Origin: Paulinella micropora
Taxonomy: Eukaryota; Cercozoa; Imbricatea; Euglyphida
Assembly: GCA_009731375.1 (NCBI GenBank)
Contig: BJOX01000322.1
Location: forward strand, 89,244 to 115,510
Direction: 5' to 3'
DNA length: 26,267 nucleotides
Shown piece after piece: positions 1 through 26,267 of this stretch. The stretch's first letter is position 1. Every line of letters starts with the position of its first letter. The notes under the pieces are model-generated. The model saw nothing but the letters and a program-made list of their open reading frames with translations. It did no database searches and was not told the DNA's origin. Position numbers and translations under genes: made by a program.

Positions 1-50
<50 letters not shown>

Positions 51-52
<2 letters not shown>

Positions 53-320
53 GGACACCGTGATAGCCCAGTGGTCAAGTTCTACCATCTGGGCCCTGTC
101 GCCAGTTCGATTCCCGTCGGTGCCACCAGTATTTTCATTGAACATACCGGTCTATTTCTGGACCAGTATTTTCATTGAACATACCGGCCCGTCTGGAAGT
201 GTTGGAATTGCCCTTGCGGGGGTGTCATTAGAGCTTATCGTCAATTCTTCGTACTCCCCTCACGGGTGAGACGATGGAGGCGCATGTGCAGAAATGCATC
301 AGCCATTGACAGAGAAGCAC

Positions 321-321
<1 letters not shown>
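51..321 (+). mobile_element. SINE-like element R1, copy 1, tRNA-like head
   Basis: A 271-bp body lying between ATT repeats on both sides. The head looks like a tRNA: A-box-like TAGCCCAGTGG (64-74), B-box-like AGTTCGATTCC (104-114), an acceptor-like stem 54-60 with 118-124 (6 of 7 pairs), and an encoded CCA right after the discriminator (126-128). A strong hairpin (66-94) replaces the usual D and anticodon arms, so it is not a functional tRNA. A 25-bp string beginning CCAGTATTTTC repeats with a 37-bp period. The 3' end runs into (ATT)n, a typical SINE tail. Confidence 0.7.

Positions 322-372
<51 letters not shown>
322..372 (+). repeat. (ATT)n tail of R1 copy 1
   Basis: About 17 units of ATT directly after the element body. 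A matching ATT run (1-50) precedes the element. Confidence 0.9.
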
Positions 373-699
373 GAACTAGGAGCTGCGCCAACACCTGAAA
401 AGATGGTTTGCGCACCGCCCCCCCGCTTCGCTCGGGGAAAAAAATCCGAAGCCATGGTCACCAAAGCCATGGCTTCGGTGACCATGGCTTAGTGAGTACG
501 AACAATAGCCGGGCAGGATACGTACAATTGCCGAAAGCCATGGCTTCGGTGAACATGGCTTCGGTGAGCACGTACGATTGCCGGGCTGGGTACGTACAAT
601 TGCCGACCCCCCCCTTTCCCCTTCGACAGGGTACGTTCAATAGCCGGAGGTACCAGCCATGGCTTCGGTGAGCACGTACAATCGCCGGGCTGCGTTCCC

Positions 700-701
<2 letters not shown>
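373..701. repeat. Degenerate array of GTACAATTGCCGG and CCATGGCTTCGGTGA motifs
   Basis: Two short motifs alternate: ACGTACAATTGCCGG-like units and AAGCCATGGCTTCGGTGA-like units, the latter self-complementary around CCATGG. Related units recur at 2085-2110 and 2465-2560. No coding sense. Confidence 0.6.
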
Positions 702-749
<48 letters not shown>

Positions 750-759
750 NNNNNNNNNN
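702..759. repeat. Poly-C run (48) ending in an N gap
   Basis: A pure C homopolymer followed by ten Ns, probably a sequencing or assembly failure at a C/G run. Confidence 0.9.
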
Positions 760-1100
760 ACTTTGGCACTCAGGACACTCCCTAACGCAAATATTTGCGC
801 GAATTCCAAAAAAATCATGTCGGTATCAACATCGACTCTTGGACTAGCCACCCTGCAAATACGAGCTTCCAACTCCTCCTGGTTCCCACAAACCATGATT
901 TATTCCGACAGGAGGTCAAGACATGGGGTAAAAAAAAACAAGGAATTTTGGTATTCAGGACACTCCCCTAACGCCAATATTTGCGTGAATTCAAAAAAAT
1001 TATACCAGCATCGACATCGAGTCTGGGGCTAGCCACGAGCTCCCAACTCCTCCTGGTTCTCACAAACCATGACTTACACGGACAGGGGTGAGGAAATACC
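760..1100. repeat. ~183-bp satellite, two units
   Basis: Units begin near TTTGGCATTCAGGACACTCC, contain CGCAAATATTTGCG (a perfect palindrome in some units) and end near AACCATGATTTA. They match the three units at 2580-3110. Confidence 0.7.
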
Positions 1101-1159
1101 GGGGGGGGGTACACAATTTCCATCCCTCCCCCCCCCTAACCCCCACCCCTATTCCCAGC

Positions 1160-1172
1160 ACCTTTCAGTACA

Positions 1173-1233
<61 letters not shown>

Positions 1234-1236
1234 ATA

Positions 1237-1274
<38 letters not shown>
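1160..1274. repeat. (CTA)n followed by (AAT)n
   Basis: About 20 CTA units then AAT units leading into R1 copy 2. Confidence 0.9.
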
Positions 1275-1275
<1 letters not shown>

Positions 1276-1543
1276 GTGCTTCTCTGTCAATGGCTGATGC
1301 ATTTCTGCACATGCGCCTCCATCGTCTCACCCGTGAGGGGAGTACGAAGAATTGACGATAAGCTCTAATGACACCCCCGCAAGGGCAGTTCCAACACTTC
1401 CAGACGGGCCGGTATGTTCAATGAAAATACTGGTCCAGAAATAGACCGGTATGTTCAATGAAAATACTGGTGGCACCGACGGGAATCGAACTGGCGACAG
1501 GGCCCAGATGGTAGAACTTGACCACTGGGCTATCACGGTGTCC

Positions 1544-1545
<2 letters not shown>
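1275..1545 (-). mobile_element. SINE-like element R1, copy 2
   Basis: The same 271-bp unit in the opposite orientation, differing from copy 1 by only one base that I can find, again with AAT/ATT repeats on each side (and an ATC run beyond). Such identity points to recent mobility. Confidence 0.75.
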
Positions 1546-1628
<83 letters not shown>

Positions 1629-1674
1629 ACATCATATCATAATAATTAATAACAATAATAATAATAATAATAAT
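1546..1674. repeat. (AAT)n and (ATC)n between R1 copies 2 and 3
   Basis: Trinucleotide runs separating two same-orientation elements. Confidence 0.9.
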
Positions 1675-1775
1675 AGTGCTTCTCTGTCAATGACTGATGC
1701 ATTTCTGCACATGCGCCTCCATCGTCTCACCCGTGAGGGGAGTACGAAGAATTGACGATAAGCTCTAATGACACC
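1675..1775 (-). mobile_element. SINE-like element R1, copy 3, cut by a gap
   Basis: The first 101 bp (element 3' end) match copies 1 and 2 with one base change; the rest is in the N gap. It lies 130 bp from copy 2 in the same orientation. Confidence 0.7.
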
Positions 1776-2031
1776 NNNNNNNNNNNNNNNNNNNNNNNNN
1801 NNNNNNNNNNNNNNNNNNNNNNNNNNNNNNNNNNNNNNNNNNNNNNNNNNNNNNNNNNNNNNNNNNNNNNNNNNNNNNNNNNNNNNNNNNNNNNNNNNNN
1901 NNNNNNNNNNNNNNNNNNNNNNNNNNNNNNNNNNNNNNNNNNNNNNNNNNNNNNNNNNNNNNNNNNNNNNNNNNNNNNNNNNNNNNNNNNNNNNNNNNNN
2001 NNNNCCCCCCCCCCCCCCCCCCCCCCCCCCC
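1776..2031. other. N gap followed by poly-C
   Basis: Unknown sequence (229 Ns) then 27 C. As at 702-759 the gap is next to a C run. Confidence 0.95.
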
Positions 2032-2126
2032 TCTTCGGGCTGGGGTTCTCGGGGCAGAGCAGCCCGGACCCCCCCTTCCCCGTCGACAGGGTACGTTTAA
2101 TTGCCGAGGTACCAACAGAACGCAAG

Positions 2127-2465
2127 TGCAAGCTCTGGTGGCACAAAAACCTAAAAGCTCTGGTTATTGTGCCACCCGGCACCAAAACTTTTGGATATCC
2201 GGAGAGAGCTCACCGAGAGGTGTCGGGTACACCAACATCAGCCTCAAACTCCCTCTGATGTGCGCGAACGGCGCCTGGTGGCGCCAAAACCTGATATTTC
2301 TGGTTTTACGCCACCTGGCACCACAGTTTTATATTTTCGAAGAGAGCTCATCAAGAAGTGTCAGATACACCAAATATCAGCCGCTAAATCGCTCTGGTGT
2401 GCGCAAACGGCGGCTGGTGGCACAAGACCTCAATTTTCTGGTTTGTGTGCCACCCGCGACCAAAA
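2127..2465. repeat. ~136-bp tandem repeat with a conserved hairpin, about 2.5 units
   Basis: Each unit has GGTGGCAC-type sequence then, about 20 bp on, its inverted partner GTGCCACC. The left arms lie near 2138, 2276 and 2416. Unit 2 has GGTGGCGC paired with CGCCACC, so the stem is kept by a paired change. The linking sequence (GAGAGCTCA...GTGTC..ATACACCAA) is shared by units 1 and 2. Confidence 0.65.
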
Positions 2466-2569
2466 CGGTACGTACAATTGCAGGGCTTGGGTTCCCGGGG
2501 GTAAGGCCCCCCGGATCCCCCCTGCCCCGTCGACAGGGTACGTTCAATTGCCGGAGGTACCGGCAAGTA

Positions 2570-3115
2570 CTCCCAAAAAAACTAGGAATTTTGGCATTCA
2601 GGACATTCCCCTAACGCAGTTATTTGCGAGAATTCCAAAAAAACTACCAGCATCAACATCGAGTCTGGGGCTAGCCACCCTGTCAATATGAGCTCCCAAC
2701 TCCTCCTGGTTCACACAAACCATGATTTATGGGGGCAGGGGGTGCAGAAATAGGCCAAAAAAACAAGGAATTTTGGCATTCAGGACACTCCCCTAACACA
2801 AATATTTGCGTGAATTTCAAAAAAAAAATGTATCAGCATCAAGATCGAGTCTGCGGTTAGCCACCCTGTCAATATGAGCTCCCAACTGGTTCCCACAAGC
2901 CATGATTTATGGCAACAAGGGGTGCAAAAAAAAGGCCAAAAAACAAGGAATTTTGCTTTCAGGACACTCCCCTAACGCAAATATTTGCGTGAATTCCAAA
3001 AAATTATATCGGCATCAAGATCGAGTCTGGGGCTAGCTACCCTGCAAATATGAGCTCCCAACTCCTCCTCGTTCCCGCAAACCATGATTTATAGGGACAG
3101 GGGTGCGGAAATGCT
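2570..3115. repeat. ~183-bp satellite, three units
   Basis: Head-to-tail copies starting near 2586, 2770 and 2949, each with GGAATTTTG, CATTCAGGACA, the ATATTTGCG core, GAGTCTG..GCTAGC and CATGATTTAT. They diverge by a few percent to about ten percent by eye. Confidence 0.75.
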
Positions 3116-3195
3116 GGGGGTGGGAGGGGGTAAACAATTTCCGTTTCCCCCCTCCCCCCAAACCCCCCACCCCATACTCCCAACACCTTTCAGGG

Positions 3196-3230
3196 ATAAT
3201 AATAATAACAACAACAACAACAACAACAAC

Positions 3231-3273
<43 letters not shown>

Positions 3274-3278
3274 GTAAT
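3196..3278. repeat. (AAC)n/(AAT)n run
   Basis: Trinucleotide microsatellite next to the satellite array. Confidence 0.9.
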
Positions 3279-3522
3279 ACTATATCTGAGGCGTACTGAT
3301 GCAGCTAATGGCATATCCTCAACGGACATAAGCCTCCAATACCCTTGTTCGAGGTCCTCCACCCCCCCGTGTCAGTCTCTCGCCTGATGATCGGGGCCAC
3401 CGATGGAGCTCCTGAGGGCAAGACTGCACTAAGCCGAGGTTATTCCGCAGTCCCAGCAACCTCTTGCAAGACGTCACCGAATGTGCAAGTGCATACACCA
3501 AGCGCGGTTGCTAGAGCTGCCT
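3279..3522. other. Unassigned unique sequence
   Basis: About 240 bp of balanced composition, open on the plus strand (GATDGAPEGKTALSRGYS and on), ending at an N gap. It may be part of a mobile-element gene or the split gene's next exon on the other strand, but I see no motif to decide. Confidence 0.3.
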
Positions 3523-4040
3523 NNNNNNNNNNNNNNNNNNNNNNNNNNNNNNNNNNNNNNNNNNNNNNNNNNNNNNNNNNNNNNNNNNNNNNNNNNNNNN
3601 NNNNNNNNNNNNNNNNNNNNNNNNNNNNNNNNNNNNNNNNNNNNNNNNNNNNNNNNNNNNNNNNNNNNNNNNNNNNNNNNNNNNNNNNNNNNNNNNNNNN
3701 NNNNNNNNNNNNNNNNNNNNNNNNNNNNNNNNNNNNNNNNNNNNNNNNNNNNNNNNNNNNNNNNNNNNNNNNNNNNNNNNNNNNNNNNNNNNNNNNNNNN
3801 NNNNNNNNNNNNNNNNNNNNNNNNNNNNNNNNNNNNNNNNNNNNNNNNNNNNNNNNNNNNNNNNNNNNNNNNNNNNNNNNNNNNNNNNNNNNNNNNNNNN
3901 NNNNNNNNNNNNNNNNNNNNNNNNNNNNNNNNNNNNNNNNNNNNNNNNNNNNNNNNNNNNNNNNNNNNNNNNNNNNNNNNNNNNNNNNNNNNNNNNNNNN
4001 NNNNNNNNNNNNNNNNNNNNNNNNNNNNNNNNNNNNNNNN
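3523..4040. other. N gap (518)
   Basis: Unknown sequence. It must hide the rest of R1 copy 4 and could hide the exon after exon 25. Confidence 0.95.
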
Positions 4041-4220
4041 GCTCTAATGACACCCCCGCAAGGGCAGTTCCAACACTTCCAGACGGGCCGGTATGTTCAA
4101 TGAAAATACTGGTCCAGACGGATCGGTACGTTCAATGAAAATACTGGTGGCACCGACGGGAATCGAACTGGCGACAGGGCCCAGATGGTAGAACTTGACC
4201 ACTGGGCTATCACGGTGTCC

Positions 4221-4222
<2 letters not shown>
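4041..4222 (-). mobile_element. SINE-like element R1, copy 4, cut by a gap
   Basis: The tRNA-like head half, emerging from the N gap and ending in AAT repeats next to exon 25. It differs from copies 1 and 2 by a small change between the two internal repeats, so it is a slightly older or separate subfamily. Confidence 0.75.
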
Positions 4223-4251
<29 letters not shown>

Positions 4252-4280
4252 TAATAATGATAATAATAATAATAATAAAT
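4223..4280. repeat. (AAT)n with ATG variants
   Basis: Tail-side microsatellite between R1 copy 4 and exon 25, within the split gene's intron. Confidence 0.85.
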
Positions 4281-4304
4281 ATCAATGTCAATAACAATAG
4301 CAAC

Positions 4305-22941
<18,637 letters not shown>

Positions 22942-23478
22942 TGAGGACAAAATCAAAGGACTTTCCACAAGCCAGTCAATATGGCCAATGTGATCATTCA
23001 ATGGCTAATTTCCTGGAGAAAGAAACAGACAACAACGACAACAAAACAAATACATAATGTAACAGAAAGGAAGCACACATGTCGAACTCAATAACCCATT
23101 TTTCTTCCCATTCGCGTGCTAGCAATGCCACCACAACCCAGAAAATAAGAAAAGCCCCATATTAATTCTGATGGAACACTGGAAACCAAAAATGATCGTT
23201 CTCCTTAAACAGAGTTTGATTGATTCCCGCTGGTAGATAGATGTTGCACGAGTACCTGCACGGATCTGAATCTACACCTGGTTTCTCTATGATCTAGACG
23301 ATCTGGTTGATAGATATTGGAATGTATGAATGAAGTTGTATTGTGTAATACCCCCATATATATGCATCTGTATGCATGTATGCATCAGTAATTGCAACTG
23401 TATGCATTTATGCATCTGTAACAATAGCATATATATTTTTTGCAACACTTACAAAACATATACATTCAAGTGAAAAAA
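22942..23478. other. Upstream region of the split gene
   Basis: AT-rich ordinary sequence expected to hold the 5' UTR and promoter. Repeated ATGCATCTGTA-type words (23360-23425). No TATA box can be assigned with confidence. Confidence 0.4.
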
Positions 23479-23602
23479 CAACAACGACAACAACGACAAC
23501 AACAACAACAACAACTTTGTTTATTTATTATTATTATTATTAATTGAACAACAACAACAACAACAACAACACAACAACAACAACAACAACAGCAGCAGCA
23601 GC

Positions 23603-23673
<71 letters not shown>

Positions 23674-23675
23674 CT
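23479..23675. repeat. (CAA)n arrays
   Basis: CAA trinucleotide runs with a CAG interruption, followed by a repeat unit at 23676. Confidence 0.9.
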
Positions 23676-23809
23676 CGAAGGCCGTTAGCCATGCACCATC
23701 ATGCCATTGGTTTAATTGGTTTAATTACGTTAATTAAATTTAACAACAACAACAACAACAACGTTATCCATGCACCATCATGCAATTGGTTTAATTACTG
23801 TAATTATTT

Positions 23810-23845
<36 letters not shown>

Positions 23846-24231
23846 TCTGACCTTGAAGGTATCTAGACAGCTCTTCCTTCGGCCTCCAACGCTTGTGACT
23901 AATTGCTGGTGCTTGCCTGCTCCATTCGATTTGTTCGTCTTACACGCGAGCTTCTAAGTTTGTTGCTCAGACTGTTTTCTCATTGACCACGGCGAGTCTC
24001 TCCTCCCCCTCCATCTTCCCTCTCTCTTCCTCTTCTCCCCTCTTCTCCCACGGCTTCTCTGCTCTCTTCATTATTTCTTGTTTCAGAGCTCTAGAGTCCT
24101 ATAGTACAGTGAGCATGCTCTGGCGTCCCGAGTCGGCTGGGGATGATGAGACATTTCTTACTTGTCTTTAAGTGGCGCTCGAAGGCCGTTATCCATGCAC
24201 CACGCCATTGATTTAATTACTTTAATTAAAT

Positions 24232-24262
<31 letters not shown>
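23676..24262. repeat. Three (CAA)n-tailed short repeat copies
   Basis: Units starting GAAGGCCGTTAGCCATGCAC and ending TTAATTAAAT then (CAA)n, at about 23676, 23763 (truncated head) and 24179. The region between (23850-24178) is pyrimidine-rich ordinary sequence with no recognised gene. The tailed layout is SINE-like. Confidence 0.6.
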
Positions 24263-24280
24263 CCTATTGTGAGTACAAAT

Positions 24281-24283
24281 AGC

Positions 24284-24336
<53 letters not shown>

Positions 24337-24473
24337 GGATGGATGGATGGATGGATGGATGGGTGGGTGGGTGGATGGATGGATGGATGGATAGATGGAT
24401 AGATAGATAGATGAGATGTCGCAAAGGAATGTAGTCCTTGCAAAGGAACGCAGTTTCACATCAAACAATAATT

Positions 24474-24510
<37 letters not shown>

Positions 24511-24578
24511 GGATGGATGGATGGAGGGAGGGAGGGAAAGAGGGAGGGAGGGATGGACAGACAGACAGACAGACAGAC

Positions 24579-24633
<55 letters not shown>

Positions 24634-24756
24634 CAGATAGATAGATAGATAAGATAGATAGATAGACAAGCAGACAGACAGATAGATAGATAGATAGATA
24701 GATGGATAGATAGATATATAGACAGACAGACAGACAGACAGACAGATAGATAGATC

Positions 24757-24830
<74 letters not shown>
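24281..24830. repeat. (GATA)n with GATG, GGGA, GACA variants
   Basis: Long intergenic array interrupted by about 60 bp of unique sequence (24413-24473); ends at R2 copy B. Confidence 0.9.
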
Positions 24831-24831
<1 letters not shown>

Positions 24832-25250
24832 GAGATATCGACTAATGTCAGAAAAAAGGAGCTTCTGATTTCGTCAACCAAGGAAGTCTGTAAAGTATTG
24901 ACCCGATGCCCAGCTAAGCCGTGATGTTTGCACGGAAGGGACTGATACAGGCGATACCAAAGCTCCCTAGTACCAGGCGGGGCCAGGGCTCGTTCCATAA
25001 GCGCCCCTTGCAGAACGAGCTCCCACCTCCATTACAGAGGGCCCAGTAAGCAGATGGAGTTTCGAGACTGTTCGACAGTCTAGTATAAACCGACAGAGCA
25101 CTGTGGGTTTTATTCCGGGCTCAACAAGCGAGAAAGGGCACCCTGAGGGAACAGGATTGTGCTTCCCGTCGCTATTTCGGCATGTGACTCATAGGCGTAT
25201 GGCTAGGCACACATAAGGCACCCCACCACGGGCCCAGCACACCCACACCA
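24831..25250. repeat. Repeat family R2, copy B
   Basis: Near full match to copy A; lacks a GGGT insertion and gains a T in GACTGTTCGACAGTC. Preceded by GATA repeat. Confidence 0.8.
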
Positions 25251-25372
25251 TCCCCTAATTCTCTGTCTGTCGACAGATGGCACCCATTTCAAAACATCAA
25301 GCCCAAGGGAGGGTCAGTGACACCTCAAGTGGCCTTGGTTCACTTCGTGGAGTAAGTGATGAGATCAACTGA
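25251..25372. other. Spacer between R2 copies B and C
   Basis: About 120 bp of unique sequence; may be further R2 sequence absent from copy A. Confidence 0.4.
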
Positions 25373-25462
25373 TGAGATATCGACTAATGTCAGAAAAAAG
25401 GAGCTTCTGATTTCGTCAACCAAGGAAGTCTGTAAAGTATTGACCCGATGCCCAGCTAAGCC
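25373..25462. repeat. Repeat family R2, truncated copy C
   Basis: The first 90 bp of R2, ending at CAGCTAAGCC where a GATA array takes over. It shares the copy B indel state. Confidence 0.8.
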
Positions 25463-25554
<92 letters not shown>

Positions 25555-25563
25555 GGATGGATG

Positions 25564-25628
<65 letters not shown>

Positions 25629-25630
25629 GC

Positions 25631-25720
<90 letters not shown>

Positions 25721-25867
25721 TGTAGATATGTCTGGTCTATCAGCTCTGCATATCCGAATGCATAGGCATCCATTCCACTCCGCCACTAGTTGGTGGTTGG
25801 GCAGCGGGCTGGAGATGTGCACTAGGCCCCGGAAATGTGCAGTCTGACAGATAGATAGATAGATAGC

Positions 25868-25920
<53 letters not shown>

Positions 25921-25930
25921 GGATAGATAG

Positions 25931-26003
<73 letters not shown>
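25463..26003. repeat. (GATA)n arrays around a unique island
   Basis: Two arrays flank 25721-25847. The island starts ATATGTCTGGTCTATCAG, loosely like the R3 start. The second array ends in a GA/G run before the right-edge exon. Confidence 0.85.
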
Positions 26004-26005
<2 letters not shown>

Positions 26006-26090
26006 GTGTGAGAGAGAGAGGGGGGGGGGGGAGAGAGAGGGAGATGTTTGCAGTGGTGCTGTTCTGGTGTTGTCAGCTGCTGCTGCTGCG

Positions 26091-26241
26091 ATGTGGTCCG
26101 CGGTGGCGCGGTGGTGGCGGCGCTGCGTGGACGAGGCCGGCCCGGTCTCGCTGCACACCGCGCTGGGCTTCAAGTGCCTGCCACACAAGCTCTTCCTGCT
26201 AGGACGAGTAGCAGTCACGCTGTTCCTGCTCGTGGCTTGGA
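26091..26241 (+). CDS. Probable first exon of a membrane protein (partial)
   Basis: An ATG opens a GC-rich frame reading MWSAVARWWRRCVDEAGPVS then LHTALGFKCLPHKLFLLG and RVAVTLFLLVAW, a likely membrane span, ending at donor TTGGA|GTAACTC. The frame is also open upstream to an AG (TTTGCAG at 26052), so it could be an internal exon beginning [15 protein letters not shown] minus-strand frame is open here too but looks less protein-like. Family not recognised. The gene continues off the right edge. Confidence 0.4.
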
Positions 26242-26267
26242 GTAACTCTCCCTCCTTCCCTCCCTCC

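Noticed and set aside
54-128. Functional tRNA gene
   Set aside because: T-stem has two mismatches, the D and anticodon arms are replaced by one long hairpin, and the sequence is dispersed with repeats; better read as a tRNA-derived SINE head.

Overview
The window is eukaryotic nuclear DNA, most likely from a green alga of the volvocalean type. GC-rich, Ser/Ala/Pro-rich exons sit among long AT-rich introns built of microsatellites. A Dunaliella-like genome is my best guess, from general character only; nothing here fixes the species. It is a draft assembly: five N gaps, two of them beside C- or G-homopolymers.

Main result: one large split gene on the minus strand runs from an ATG at 22941 down to at least 4305. 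I assembled it by hand from 25 candidate exons. Each has a plausible acceptor and donor (one weak GC donor), and the reading phase is compatible at every junction. The chain gives 5,100 nt (1,700 codons) and leaves the window open in phase 0, so the C-terminus is not seen. The conceptual protein has a long Ser/Pro-rich N-terminal region (about residues 1-715), a transmembrane segment (about 720-735), an extracellular/lumenal region of about 375 residues with a DWWGLV motif (about 973), a second transmembrane segment (about 1116-1135), and a Ser-rich tail. This layout recalls algal receptor-type cyclases or sensor kinases with CHASE-like ectodomains, but no catalytic domain is visible. The family call is tentative.

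Layout. 1-4300: non-coding repeats, with four copies of a tRNA-derived SINE-like element in ATT/AAT repeats, a ~183-bp satellite, a ~136-bp tandem repeat with a conserved hairpin, and gaps. 4305-9553: exons 14-25 end (the cytoplasmic tail plus TM2), in introns of CATA, GATA and GA repeats, one of which holds a degenerate 1.3-kb mariner-like transposon. 9554-12457: the ectodomain and TM1 exons. 13920-19504: N-terminal exons, with introns carrying two further repeat families (R2, R3). 19505-22807: a 3.3-kb intron made almost wholly of simple sequence, including about 0.9 kb of self-complementary ACTAGT repeat. 22808-22941: two small first exons. 22942-26090: intergenic, with CAA-tailed repeats, GATA tracts and two more R2 copies. 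26091 to the right edge: a probable first exon of another membrane protein on the plus strand.

The intron microsatellites are not strand-random. On the coding strand they read TATC, TCTC, TTTC, TACC or TATG, often start right at the splice junction, and in several cases supply the GTATGT/GTAGGT donor or the TATCTAG/TATGCAG acceptor. Short copies of exon sequence recur in adjacent introns. Together these suggest repeat expansion is shaping, and perhaps creating, the introns.
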